From: Panax quinquefolius
Taxonomy: Eukaryota > Streptophyta > Magnoliopsida > Apiales > Araliaceae
Length of the DNA: 64,000 nucleotides
Reading direction: 5' to 3'
Assembly (NCBI GenBank): GCA_020205615.1
Contig: CM035151.1
Location: 9,820,565-9,884,564, forward strand
Below are positions 10,595 to 23,401 of the stretch, one piece after another. Every line of letters begins with the position of its first letter. Position 1 is the stretch's first letter. Made by a program: the position numbers and the translations under genes. Under the pieces are notes generated by a model. The model had not been told where the DNA came from, searched no databases, and worked only from the letters and a program-made list of their open reading frames with translations.

Positions 10595-10880
10595 GGTAAG
10601 CTATTTATAAATTCTTGCGAAGTTTATACCTTACTTGATCTGGGTCTACCCATTCATTTATCTCTCTGCGTGTGCTCAGCGTTTAAACTTGACTCAGGAG
10701 AAATTAGACTTTGATCTATCTGTGGAAACTCGTTAGGAGAAACTTTCATCACATCCTTTGTTTATAAATCTTGTTTGATTCAAGTTGGCACCATTACCTT
10801 ACATTGACCTTATCTCTTTAAAGATACTTGCTTTTGATGTGATTTTAGGAATTGATTGGTTAGCTACTCATCGTGCAAAA
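10595..10880 (+). pseudogene. Aspartic protease region of element A1
   Basis: The frames give VYTLLDLGS..HSF (active-site Asp; the family has D-S/T-G or D-L-G-S) near 10615-10660 and VILGIDWLA near 10840-10870, which are hallmark motifs of the Gypsy protease. Broken by indels. Confidence 0.65.
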
Positions 10881-11036
10881 TTGATTGTTTTCGTAAGGTT
10901 GTTAGTTTTCATATTCTAACTTGACTGTTATGCAATTCAAGCAACTAAACCATTAAAATCAATCTTTATCATATCTAATCATAAAAAGCTATTCGTTTAT
11001 TGAAAAAGCGGATGTCAAGCTTTCTTAGCCCATGTT

Positions 11037-12340
11037 ATGGATTTGAATAAAGACACGTCAAATTTGAATAATATTCTGTTGTTATTGACTTTCTGGCGTA
11101 TTTCTGAAGAACTTCCGGTCTACCCCGAGCGTGAAGTTGAATTCTTTATTGATCTTGAAACTGGTACAAAGCCCATTTCTAAAACCCCATATCGAATGGC
11201 TCTATTGAACTTGGGAGTTAAAGGTCCAACTACTGAGGAATTGTTGGACATCGGTTTCATTAAATCTAACACGTCTCCTTGGGGTGCTCTGTTTTATTTG
11301 TAAAAAAAAAAAAGCGGGAGTATGCGACTTTGTATTGACTATCGGGGAATTGAACCATGTCACCATCAAGAATAGGTATCCTCTACCTCGTATTGATGAC
11401 TTGTTTGACCCGATTCTGAGAACTGATTCTTTTCAAAAATCGATCTTCGATTACGGATATCATCAATTTGAAAATTAGAGGCGAGGATATTCAAAGCGCT
11501 TGAGAACTTCGGTATGGGCATTATGAATTCTTAGTCGTGTCTTTCGGACTAACTAATGCTCCTGCTGGCTTTCATGGATATGATGAGCCAAGTATTGAGG
11601 AATATTTGGATCGATTCGTTGTTGTCTTTATTGATGACATCTTATATATTCAAAAGTCGTGAAGATCATGAGCACCATTTGAAATTTGGTACTCAAAGGC
11701 CCGTGAAAACCAACTATATGCCAAATTGAAGAAATGCGAGTTACGGCGAGGAAGTAGCATTTCTTGGGCATATCAGTGTCAAAACATGGAGTATCTGTTG
11801 ATCCGTGAAGATTGAAGCAATCTGAAGTTAGAACAACCAGAAAGTCGGTATTTGAAGTCGTAGCTTTTTGGGCTTATTTGGTTATTATCGGAGATTCGTG
11901 TGGAAGGGTTTTCTCGAATCGCTACTCCATTAACTTCATTAACTTCGGAAGGATCAAAATTCGTTTGGAGTGAAGAATCGAGAAAAAGTTTCAAGAGCTT
12001 AAGAGGAGACTTATTTGGCGATTTTGTTTAACAATACCATCTGGTTCGGATGGATTTGTTATCTCTGCGATCTTGGGCAAAGGGTTAGGATGTGTTCTCA
12101 TGCAGCGTGGGAAAGTCATAGCTTTATGCCTCATGACAACTTAAAGAGTATGAGAGGAATTATCCTACTCGTGATCTAGAGTTAGCGGCGATCGATTTTG
12201 TATTAAAGATATGGAGCCTTATCTATATGGGGAGAAAGTGGAGATATATTGAGATCATAAAAGCCTTAAATATTTCTTCACTCAAAAAAGAACTCAACAT
12301 GCTTGGCGGTGACGTTGGCTCGAGCTATTAAAAGACTACG
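11037..12340 (+). pseudogene. Reverse transcriptase and RNase H region of element A1
   Basis: Copies the element's RNA into DNA. Visible blocks: FIDLETGTKPISKTPYRMA (from about 11140), [27 protein letters not shown] (after a short frameshift), and the polymerase box VVFIDDI (FIDD at 11627-11638). RNase H and the connection follow, ending near HKSLKYFF and a WLELLKDYD-like block (about 12255-12345). At least four frame breaks are visible, so this copy cannot encode an active enzyme. Confidence 0.75.
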
Positions 12341-12639
12341 ACCACACTATTGATACCATCTGGAAAAGCGAGCGTGGTGGTGGCGCGTTGAGTAGAAGAT
12401 CGTATATGCGAGGAGCAGTGCGATGATGTCAGTATATCGCGTAGAGCCAACTTTAATAGAAAAAGTTAAGGTTGCTCGAGCCCAGGGGCCGGGTGATCGT
12501 ATGAAGAAGAAAGTCAAGAAGGAGCTATTAGGGCGAGAATTGATGAAGAAGGAATACTTTGAGTCCACTCTGAGACTTTGTGTTCTAACGACTACGATTT
12601 GAAGTACAAGATTATGATGGAGGCACTGATACACCATTT

Positions 12640-13560
12640 GCAATCCATCACTGGAAGTACTAAAATGTATCGTGATCTTGACGTACATACATTTGGTGGA
12701 ATAATATGAGAGAGAGATTGCAAAGTTTATCTCGATGTGTTTAACTTACCCAGCGTGTAAAAAAGTAGAGCATCTAGTACCTAAGGGTCCGTTGCAACCA
12801 CTTGAGATTAGGAATGGAAGTGGGAACACATTACCATGGATTTCGTTACTGGTCTTCTACGGTTTCTCAAGGCATCAATCTTATTTGGGTTATTGTTGAT
12901 AGATTAACCAAGTCCGCTCATTTTTCTTGCCGTCACGGAGACTTATTCCTTGAGCGTCTTCTTTAGTATATGCGTAAATGAGATCGTGAGGTTGCATGGC
13001 ATACTGTATCCATAGTTTGGATCGTGACCCAAGATTCACTTCAAGATTTTGGGTTAGCTTGCAAAAAGCTATGGAGCGCAGTTTGCGATTTAGTTGGCAT
13101 ACCATCCCAAGCAGACGGATGATCGAGAGAGGACTATTCAAACTCTTGAAGATTTATTAAGACTACGTGTCCTGAACTTCAAAGGCGGTTGGGATAAGTA
13201 TTTACCATTGGTGGAATTCTCCTACAACAACGATTATCGAGCAAGTATAGGTGTGGCTCCATTGAAGCATTATATGGGCCGAAAATGTCGTTCTCAATAT
13301 GTTGGGATGAGGTGGGTGAAGCAACATTGTTGGGACTAGAGAGTTAAATACGATATGACTACCGAAAAGATCCAAATGATTCGACAAGCGTATACAAGCG
13401 GCTCAAGATCGACAAAAGAGTTATGCGGATCTTCATCGAAAGGGCGTGGAATTTAATGTAGGGGATCGTGTATTGTTGCGAGTTGCTCCATGGAAGGAGT
13501 TACAAGATTTGGGAAGAGAAAGCTCGATCCACGATTTATTGGTCCATTTCAAATTCTTGA
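12640..13560 (+). pseudogene. Integrase region of element A1
   Basis: Inserts the element's DNA. The frames show TMDFVT (about 12833), IWVIVDRLTKSAHF (about 12885), DFGLACKKLWSAVCDLV-type sequence, AYHPKQTD near 13094, and a GPY/F-type module DPRFIGPF at about 13530-13550. It is broken into several frames. Confidence 0.7.
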
Positions 13561-13599
13561 CCGAGTAGGAAATGTAGCTTTATAGACTTGCGTTACCTC

Positions 13600-13925
13600 A
13601 AAGTATGTCTCGTGTTCATAATGTGTTTCACATATCATGTACTTAATAAATATGTGAAAAGACCGAACCACGTTATTGAGTTAGAAACCAGGACGAGATA
13701 GCCAGAAGACTTAGCGTATGAGGAGGTACTGTCAAGATTTTGGATAGGAAGGAGCATGTCCTACTGTATGAAAGGTCATACCACAAGTTAAAGTTTTGTG
13801 GAGGAATCATCTTATAGAGAAATGACACAGGGAATTGGAAGCGGAAATGAAAGCGAGGTATCCTCATCTTTTGAAACACAGTGCGTCACGTCGATTTCGA
13901 GGGCGAAATTTCATAAGGAGGAGGT
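13600..13925 (+). pseudogene. Chromodomain-type C-terminus and polypurine tract of element A1
   Basis: The remaining frames read VHNVFHIS, KYVKRPNHVIELE-like, YEEVL and YPHLLKH. This is the usual Tekay/Del integrase tail, which in the family is a chromodomain-like targeting module. A purine-rich CATAAGGAGGAGGT (13912-13925) directly precedes the 3' LTR and would prime plus-strand DNA synthesis. Confidence 0.6.
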
Positions 13926-16590
13926 TGTAAGACCGAAATTTTTTAAATAAAAGGAATTTCCTTTATTTATTATTTTGAAATAGTAAGGGTTGATTTGATT
14001 AATGTGGATAGTTAAGGGTTAAATCATAAATATTTCAAAATAAGCAAGTGGTTATAAAATATTCATTTTTGTGGGGAATATTCGTTTGGTCGTGGGAATA
14101 TTAAATGCTTGTCGGGGAATATTAAATGCTGACAATAGCATGACCATGTGTGGGCCCATGTGAAGCGATTGGATGAAGAAAAGCGTGAATATAAGTTGGT
14201 TAAAAATAACTTGGCGTAGTTATTCTGATTAAGGGCATTGGAATACCCGGTGGTTAAAAATACGATGTCTGGCGTGGTTGCTTGCGATGGTAGCGCGGTA
14301 TTACATGATATTGTTGAATTATTGATCCTTACGTGAAGGCACTTACTCGATAATTTTCACGGTGAATTCTTATTGATATTTTATTTTATTGATTGATAAT
14401 TCTTTGCGTTGATATTTTATATTATTGTTGTTCGATAATTGTCCTTTTGCATTATCTCCATTATCGGATCAATAATTCATATTATTTGAATAATATTATT
14501 AGATAGCATTATTGGCGATGTCTAGAAAGTTACATCGAGGAGAGGTTTGGTCACCTAATTAATTTGGCGATGATGGAGAAATCCTTATCGGAAAGCCCCC
14601 TCTTTCACAGGAGCGGCTTTGGTTGTCATAATTGTGATTACGTAATATTATTTGTGAATAATTAATTATTGATTCATATGATAAAGAAATATTTATTTTA
14701 TGTGGATATAAATGATGGATTTATTTATGTGGTTATAAATGAAGAAATTATTGTTGAGGTGTTTTATCGGTATTTTGCAGTTGGAGGTATTAAAAATTAA
14801 ATCGGGGTTTTGAGATATATTGCGGGGGTTATAATTTTTAATCAAATAGTTGATTGTAGTAATTTTTGGGTATGTTATACATACATAAGTTGAGTATATG
14901 TCCACAAATTTTGAGCAGATTAAAAATGCACGAATGATTTGTTATGAATTTTAAGAGGTGTCGGATTAGAAAATTAGGTTTATAATTGATTTTGGTGGAA
15001 AATTCTAGAATTGAGTGGGCCCCACTTGTGGTTGGTGAAGAAATGTGCTGAATTTTATTTCAAATGTGGTGGGTGGCAATAGTAGCGAGTAAAGCCCGTG
15101 GTGTGGTCAAATGCTGCTTGGCGGGCTAACATTTTTCTATAAATAGAAATTTAAGTTAGAATTGAAAATCACACGAAACAAAGTTTTCTCTCTTTCTCTC
15201 TCTATATTATTGGCGTATTTTGTGAGTATTTAGATACTTTGAGAGTTCTTTATTTAGTACAAGTTTCATCAACATCACTTGAGCCTTTCCTTAGAAATCT
15301 TGATTCTTTGAGGTAAGGGATATTATTTTTTTTTCGTAATGATATTATTTCTTGATATCATTATGTTGAAATATTGATCTGAAGTTTTTATCAAATTTGG
15401 AACTTTTTCATGTCATATCGGGGTTACTTATTCATGAGTTCTTATTCACGAGTTCTTATTCATGAGTTCTTATTCACGAGTTCTTATTCACGAGTCTTAT
15501 TAATGAAGCGTGAAAATGTTTTTTTTTGTGGAATTTCTATCTTTTGGTGTCGGAGTTACTATTCACGTATCTACGGCCTTTATTCACGTATCTGACCTTT
15601 ATTCACGTATCTGACCTTTATTCATCGAAAAATAAAATTTCTTCTTTTTGTCAAAATATCTATTACGGATACTAGCTTTGATTGTATCCGTGTTTTGATC
15701 ATTCTTGAATTTTACACCACTATGATTATTTTTGAGGTATTGTTGGACATGGATAAAACAAAGTCTGAATCCTTAATCCTTAATCCTTGTCATTTTGTTT
15801 CCTTTGGATTCGTTCTTTAAAAATATTTTCATCATCCTCGGTCTTAAATGATGATATTATTGAATATCTTTGGCTGTAGTGCAAGATGAATGATTCTGAA
15901 GAATATCTTTGGCACATAGTGCAAAGATGAGCAGTGTTTAAATGAACATGACCAGGTGATGAATATCTTTGGCTGTAGTGCAAAGATGAGCAGTGTTGAG
16001 ATGAACATGACCGGTGATGAATATCTTTGGCTGTAGTGCAAAGATAATTGTTTGATTTGAGATGAATATTGATTGATGTTACTGGGGATAAAATTTTGAT
16101 GATGAATTTATTAAATTCATCATAGATTATAGTAGATTTCATTCTCTACGTAACTCTTCTATGAATTATTATTTCAGCTTGAATATTGATTGAAAACTTG
16201 TTGTCTATTGTATTCTATAAATTTTTTTTCCTGTTGAAGACTAACGATAATTTGTTGTATATTATCTTAGTCATAATATTCTTTCTTGAGCTAGTTGAGC
16301 TCACCCTTTTCCTTTTGTTCCATTCTTCTCGGGAGGCGAGAATATAGCGAGTATGAGTGGGGTATGGAATGAAGGTTTTAGAAAAGGATTGTTTAGTAGT
16401 CCTCACCATTTTGTAAAATAATGTATCGATAAATGTGATGAGGATTTATGTGAGTATAAATATTGTCAGAAGATAATATTTGTATTTAAACTCACGATTT
16501 CTTTGTTGTAATAATAAAGTTGTAGTTGTTTACGTACCATGTATTGACAATTTCGGAATGGGTGATGTATACCTATTTTGGGGCGCCACA
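13926..16590 (+). repeat. 3' LTR of element A1 (2,665 bp)
   Basis: Starts TGTAAGACCGAAATTTTTTA and ends TATTTTGGGGCGCCACA. It aligns along its length with 6549-9212 and with both LTRs of element A2 (47104-49782, 54085-56748). CTATAAATAG at about 15137 is a candidate LTR TATA box, followed by a CT-rich leader. Confidence 0.88.
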
Positions 16591-16591
16591 A

Positions 16592-19006
16592 CTACACTGC
16601 CCAGCATGAATATGTATTTGCATTCGTGTAAGGTGGACCAACATCTTGGTTAACATCATACGGATCGTAAAAACTCCATGCAATATTACGTTAGTGCTGA
16701 GGCACATATACCGCCAAGATGCATGAAGAATGAATTAATGAAACCAAATTGGGACCACTTTGTATTTCCCGCGACTGTAGTATTCCTCTGCATGTCTCGT
16801 AGCAACAACATATAAGCGTCGATGACGTGCTCGAATATCAACTCCGGGCCCTAAGGATACCTTTGCATTGTTCTAATGCATATAAGCTGGCGCGGATGTG
16901 ATAAAGGATATAAATCCCTTACGGTGCCACCTGCGTTTCCAAACATATGTTTATTTACAAATGTCTCCTTCCAATCTTTAAGTCTTTTGGATAAGGACCC
17001 TTTTGGTCCATAAGAGATGTGGTCTCCCGCATCTTGTACCTGATTGAGAGCCAAATGTACATTATTATTATATAACAATAATAATTAAAACCATCACTAT
17101 TAACATAACTATATATACCTTTTGTGAACTAGATCCCTTGGCGTCAGAAAGTCCAGCAAATGAAGAGTTGGTTGGAATGTAACACTCCTCATAGGTTTGG
17201 AAGGATGGAATGTAACACTCCTCGTAGGCTTGGGTGGTGGGAATGGAGCTCTCCTCGATTACTTGTGGGGTGGGTATGTAGCTCTCTTGTACAACATAAT
17301 CAGTTTGTGCCCCAAGCCCTTCGTTGAGTTGTGTGTCTTGGGACTGTGGTCCAAAATTTGTGGGACCCCCCTGTCGAGGTATTTGTTTACCTCTTGCTTC
17401 GAAGTCGTATAGGGCGTATTGGAGATCCCAATTATTTTTTTGCAGAACCAACTCGGGAGGCAGCTGAGTAAGTACTGAAAATTTATCAAGTAACGACTTC
17501 GCACTCTCAACCTGTCATGTAAGATAAACACAAACAAATATTATTAACAATAAATATGAATAAATATTATATTAAGTATTTACTCCAATACATGATTTAT
17601 TAAAGAAGAATATAATTTTATACCATTTGAATAAGGTGTTGTTGGTTGTAAATGGCCCGAGGCTCATAACAATTTGTCGTGGCTTGCACTCGTCGAGAGG
17701 TCGGTGAATTTTCCAACGTGTAATTTTCCTATACCAGACCATGTAATCATCTATTGGGACATAATGAAATTTCAGTTTGTTGTCCTTCGAGATGATCCAT
17801 GTATGCCTCCCACATCGAAATATATTCCCCTCTCAAGGCCATGCAATCCTCGACATCAATAAATTTAAATTTTTTCTCCTGCCTAAGGTCACCGTGGTTT
17901 TTGGCTGTTGATGGTATGCCTTGCATGAACCCGAACTGTCTCATCACACGGTCCGGCATCTGAAATTCCACAATATCAAAGTGGATCAAGGGACCCCACG
18001 GATCCCAACAACCTGCCTTCAAAATTAAATCCACGATATCATCATCCCACATTATGTAAGGCCGCCAAACCACATCCCACATAGACTTAATATCTAACTC
18101 CCCTCGGTAAAATGACAAATGGTGATGGGGATTCTCACGTCTACCAGGGTAACTGTGGGCTCCAAAATAGGACCATGCTAAAGCCCTAGGTAACCATAAG
18201 GATGATTGTGGCCAAGGGTTTGGCTTTCCAATACTTACACGCTCATAAGCCCAAATTTGTAACAATGTAACACAACCATTAATGTATTTAACTCCTTTCC
18301 TAGTAGCAGTATATAAAGATCTGTACAAATATGCTAACATTGCACTGCGCGCCCAAGAGTAAGTTACACAATCTTCAGCGTTAGCAATAAAAGACAAATA
18401 TCGTGGGTGCACACTATTTCTATTCCTATTAGGGAATAATATTGCCCCACACAACCACAACATGTATGCCTTTGTGTGTCGCCTACAACATCTTTACTTG
18501 CATTCTCGGGACATTTATTAAAATGTTGATTGCAACCACACTAATGAAATTGCACTGCGTTTTTTTGAACTAAAATATTCACCAGCTAATTGATCTCCAA
18601 AACAATCCCTAAAATAATTCAAATTGGTGACAGCAAGGGGACCCGTTAAGGGCTTTCCTACCACCGGTAACCCAAAAATAAAGTGAACATCCTCTAACGT
18701 GATTGTTATTTCTCCACAGTTTAAATGAAAAGTATTAGTCTCCGGGCGCCATCTCTCGACTAAGGCAGATATCAGACCAAGATCAGTTTGGTGTACAACA
18801 CCTTGATAACTAAATACTCCAAATCCACATTTATTTAAAAGGATTTTTTGTTCTTTTGTCAAAGCCCACTGATTATATTTCTGATCAGTATATTGACTGG
18901 AGCTTAGTTTTCCCCTATCTCTCCCATGATATATGTCATCTGATACATGATCTTGTTGATCATGCAGAACACTTGGATCAATTGGCCCATATTCCCAACT
19001 ATCCAT
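16592..19006 (-). pseudogene. Plant mobile domain (PMD/MAIN-like) gene carried by the MULE
   Basis: PMD proteins occur as host genes (MAIN, MAIL1) and as passengers of MULEs and Gypsy elements. The ATG is at 19006. Exon 1 (17624-19006) carries the domain: GFGVFSYQGVVHQTDLGLIS, ALVERWRPETNTFHLNCGE, then ITLEDVHFIFGLPVVGKPLTG. Later blocks are GAILFPN, WARSAMLAYLY and HFDIVEFQMPDRVMRQFG. An indel pair near 18470-18520 and another past 17750 disturb the frame. Exon 2 is 17119-17511 (PT-rich repeats of the form EECYIPT). Exon 3 starts at 17039 (GPKGSLSKRLKDWKETF, then ICIRTMQRYP). TAG follows YP where the frame otherwise continues. The Gypsy border cuts the gene at about 16592. Highly diagnostic family motifs; role in the MULE unknown. 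Confidence 0.8.
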
Positions 19007-20694
19007 CTTTTACCTAAAAAAATACATCAATTCCATATTAGTATTAAGATGCATGACAAAATGAAGTTGAAAGTAACATGTTGCAAAATGGCGGTAATAA
19101 TAATACACACTAACATGCATTAAAAAGCTGAACAACATGCATGTATAATAATAATATGCATGTATATAATGTAATAATATTAACATGCATTAAAAACTAG
19201 TAAAAGCGAAACTATTAAAAATAAAAACAATAAGAAGAAAAATAAATAAAAACAATAAGTGAACAATTGAGTACCTTTGGAATAAGGATATATCCTTGGT
19301 TAAACTTATGAAAGTAGGCAGTGGTGCTGCTCGGGTGGTCATATGACGAGGTATTGGTGCATGAGGTTGCGAGTTCGAATCATTCAAAGTATTTCTTAGT
19401 TGGTATATCCAAATTTTTTTTCTTGGTAGTGATGTTATATCTATCTGCCGTAGGGTTTTTTTTTTTTTTAATTCTTTGAGTCATAACATATAATGGAGAA
19501 AAAAGAAAAAAAAAAAAAAAATATTAAAATAAAGTCAAGCTCTCTAACCTAGGAAATAAAAAAACATTTGTTATAACATGCATTAATGACAACAAAAAAC
19601 AAATACATGCATGGTATTATATCCCTTTAATTAGGTAATAACATGAAGTGATAAAAACTATTATCTTACATCTGCGCAAATAATGATATGAAATGGAGTA
19701 CAATAACAATATATCTTACAAAAAAAATTGGTGTCTTTGAATATAATAAATGGATTCCACCGCTTCAATTTGTTGAAGTTTTTTGCTCTCTCTCTTCCAA
19801 AATACTCCTCTCTACTCTCTGTTATTTTTTATTTTATCTAGCTTGGCAAGTGAACTTTAGTTTTAGACAAGATGTGTCTTGAATAGAGCGTTTAAATAAG
19901 CTCTCATTCAAATGTCCCGGTACATGAATTAATTTAGGACCAAATTCAAACCAATGTCTCAACTTTTTTAGTTTACCGAAGTTTGCAAGTGTTCTTTCCC
20001 GAGGCAAATGTGCGAAAAAGTGGTCAAAAAGTGCATTTCAGAGGCAAATGTGCGAGAAAAAGTGGTCAAAAAAGTGATAAAATTTTGTTCTTTATGCAGT
20101 AGGTAGATTTATAACAGTTTTAAAAAAAAAAAAAAAAAATTTTTTTATGCTAAGTAGGTAGAGAGGCTATAAGCTTTTAAAAAAAAAAAAATATTGTTTT
20201 TTTTATGCAATAGTTATAAGTTATAACGGTTTAAAAAAAAAAAAAAATATTTGTTTTTTAAAATGTTGATTAGAGGCTATAACGGTTGAAAAAAAGAAAA
20301 AAAATATTTGTTTTTATGCTTGAGCGGTAGAGGTTATAACGGTTTAAAAAAAAAAATATTTTTTTTTATGCAGTGGGTAGAAGCTATAGCTATAATTTGA
20401 GGAATAAATCAATTTTTTTCATTCTTAGCTAGACTCGAACTCGAGACCTCATGCACCAATACCTAAATCATATATATGACCACCTAGAGCACCACGAACT
20501 AAATTTGTAAATATCTTACCTTGGATTTGAATATATCTTTAAACATTCCATCTCCCCAAATTAAATTTCTCATTATTTTATTATAATTTTACGATTATTA
20601 TTGTTATTACATTATAATTACTGAATTGAGTACAAAGCCGTTCCAAATTCTAGCGGCTTTTATGTACTTTTTATTATTTTTTTTATCATTATTA

Positions 20695-20725
<31 letters not shown>

Positions 20726-21072
20726 AAACAATGTACGGTGAATAAGTAGTCAAACATAATAATACAACACTATGGGAATAGTAACAAAGTCGACATTGAT
20801 TATATGGGAAAAGTACATTAGTTTGACTTTGAGCATTAACCGCTACTAATTGTATCTTGGGTGATCTTTTTACCTTTAAATATTGTCTAGGAAGTCGCTA
20901 TATTATCAAGTTATCTTCTTATCCTTCCAGAATTTGTTCTCCGATATTATTATCTCTTTTCTCCTCTACTCATAATTTGTTTCATCGGTTGCCCACTTTC
21001 ACTTCGGAAAATCAAGTTGAAGTTTCGATCGAGCAAAATTCATCACTATTATTGACAAGTAAGTTTTTCAAA
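19007..21072. other. Central non-coding region of the MULE between divergent genes
   Basis: It likely holds both promoters. It also contains extra copies of TIR-internal sequence. 19270-19560 matches the right TIR (tRNA-like segment, CTTAGTTGGTATATCCAAATT, GAGTCATAACATATAATGG). 20100-20650 matches the left TIR in the opposite sense (TTATAACGGTTTAAAA units, tRNA-like segment, AATTTTACGATTATTATTG). These form a second, inner inverted repeat. Poly-A and poly-T tracts and a (TTA)n tract (20690-20730) are present. No gene seen. Confidence 0.6.
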
Positions 21073-23345
21073 ATGTCATATAATACATCCGAATTTGTTA
21101 GTGAAGTTGATGATAATAAATCGATATTGTTCGCACGTTGGTTTGTTATTTTATACGTTGGAAGAGGTTGAATATTTTTATAGATCATATGCTCACAAAA
21201 ATGGATTTGAGATTAGAATTGCAACTAGTCATAAACATGCTATCTGAATGATATCGGATCTAAGCGGTATGTATGTAAGAAAAGCCAGTACACCATTTGT
21301 TGGCAAGAGTTTACGATGATGAAGATAGTAGTAATAAAATAACTAGACAGAGAGACTACTATAGATCGAACAATGTGCAAAGCTAGAATATATGTTGTCC
21401 ACAATAAGAAAGAGGACAATTGGCGTATATCTCTTGTTGAATTAGAGCACAATCATCACTTAGTGACCCCCCACCAAAGTACATTTGATCGAGACTCACG
21501 GAAATATTACTCTGTTGCAAGAACTTTAATTGACACTTTAAATAAGTCAAATTATTGGTCTAGTAAGATGATGAATGTTTTGAGCACAATGGGAGGTGGG
21601 TTGCAAAATGTTCCTTTCTCTACTACTAATGTTGAGAATGTGGTGCGAGATTTAAGGCGTGATTCTCGCAGATGAAAGCGATGCACAAGTCTTTGTCAAT
21701 CATTTGAACAAACTTGCATCTGGAAGTGCCAACAATTTTTTTTCCGAGAGTGAAACCCGGTGAAAACAACCGCATAGCTTGTATTACGTGGGTTGGCCTC
21801 GATCAAGGTTTATATATCAGCGGTTCGGGAGCGTTGTGACATTTGATAAGACATATCTGGGACAAATAAGTATGGCATGCCGTTTGTTCCATTTTGCCGG
21901 GTCAACCACCATTATCGATCTATATTGTTTGGATTTGCCTTTATTACGAGATGAGACAGAGGACACTTTCGTTTGGGTATTACAGATATGGCTTGAAGCC
22001 GTGGACTACAAGGCACCTACAACCATCATCACCGATCAAGACGAGAGCTATGAGTAATGCTATTGCTACTGTACTTCCAACTAGTTATCATTTATTGTGT
22101 TCTTGGCATATTAGCAATAAATTTCTGAAAAATTGCATCATATGTTTATTATGAGCACCCATCGTTCAAAAATGATTTTAACAATTTGTGTGTATAACTC
22201 ATTGTCCATCGAGGAATTTGAAAAGCGTTGGCATATTACGATAAGTTCCTATGAATTGTATACTAATGAATGGCTTGGAAGTTTGTATGATGTACTGATG
22301 AAATGGATTCGGCGTATATACAAAGAGATATTTTGCCGCGGAATGACTACCGGCTGGAAGAAGCGAGAGCATGAATGCCTTTTTGATGAGTATGTTAATG
22401 CATCAACGGGTATGCTATGTTTTGTCTTTACCGCAGAGTCAAAAATTGTAGAGAAAGACAGTTTATCAGGGAGAGGAAGGCCGACTACATAACAAAACAT
22501 CGTAAAAGGATTATGGTACTCGGTTCATCTTTAGAAGTTCATGCTGCACAAGTGTACACAAAAGAGATGTTTAGACGTTTCCAACGTCAATTCGTCGATT
22601 CCATGAAATACAATGTTCGTAAACTTAGTGAGTTGTGTGTCACTGATACTAAGGTTTATCACGATTGTATAAATGAATCTGTTGAAAGTGGTGGAAGATA
22701 TAAAGAAGTTGTCAACAATCGACAATATTTGGGATCGATTATATATAAGCGCCAAATGTTTTCTCACTACGGTGAATTATGCAGCACATCTTGAGATATT
22801 TCATAAGAAAGAGTATTTCACAAATACCGAACCGATATGATCCTTCATCGATTGGACAAGAGACGCGAACAAAAGCAATGGTGAAGACTTACTCTTTAAC
22901 TCCACATCTGGCGACTTGAACAAAATCAAGCAATGCGCTATAATCATTTGATGAGTGATTACCGGGAGTTAGCGAAGAAAGCGACTTGCTTTCGGTCGAG
23001 GTTACAAAACCGTTCTTAAACCGAATGCACGAGAAAAAGAGTTGGTTGACAAAGATGATCCGGATGAGAATATTATCGAATGGCGGATAGCGACATTGAT
23101 TGCAGACAGTTGGAGATCCAAATCATGATATGGGATACGATAATGACGATGAAGATGCAGAGGTGGAAGAAGAAGAAGAGTATTTGCCGCCTAATATTTC
23201 TCAAACAAAGGGCCGCAAAAAACAATCAAGATTCAAGAAAGTGCACTCGAGAAAATCATTCCTTCTAAAACTCATCGAAAATGTGCAATTTGTGGCTTTG
23301 AAAGCCGACCACGATAAGCGAAATCACTATCGAAAGTGCTAGGGA
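21073..23345 (+). pseudogene. FAR1-type MULE transposase (broken)
   Basis: Catalyses cut-and-paste transposition of the element. The ATG at 21073 opens an acidic leader. After a frame change, LEEVEYFYRSYAHKNGFEIR then CKARIYVVHNKKEDNWRISL, VELEHNHHL is the FAR1 DNA-binding domain (21150-21470). The DDE core follows: FGSVVTFDKTY (about 21820) and DETEDTFVWVLQIWLEA then TTIITDQD (to about 22045), with SNAIATVLPTSYH..CSWHI next. A SWIM-type C-x-C..H remnant (QMFSHYGELC) is near 22760. The C-terminal knuckle KCAICGFESRPR..RNHYRKC ends at 23341. At least seven indels or stops break the gene. FAR1/FHY3 host transcription factors share this ancestry, but the location inside TIRs favours transposase. 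Confidence 0.82.
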
Positions 23346-23401
23346 TTCTGAGCCAAAAAAATAGGCGTCGGTTGTATTAATCATTCTATGTTTTTTATTT
23401 T

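Larger units (their letters stand above)
6393..16590 (+). mobile_element. Ty3/Gypsy chromovirus A1 (Tekay/Del-like), inserted in the PMD gene
   Basis: Order on + strand: 5' LTR, tRNA-Met-type primer site, gag, CCHC knuckle, protease, reverse transcriptase, RNase H, integrase, chromodomain-type C-terminus, purine tract (13912-13925), 3' LTR. This pol order with integrase after RNase H is Ty3/Gypsy. The FHIS..LRKYV..P.H / YEE / P.L.. tail fits Tekay/Del chromoviruses. Coding is broken by many indels. ACTAC follows the 3' LTR, and the left junction has only a weakly matching TGTAC, so the target duplication is uncertain. It belongs to the same family as element A2. Confidence 0.88.

Noticed and set aside
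21073..23345. Host FAR1/FHY3-type transcription factor gene
   Set aside because: It lies inside a pair of long TIRs with many frame breaks, so a transposon transposase fits better.
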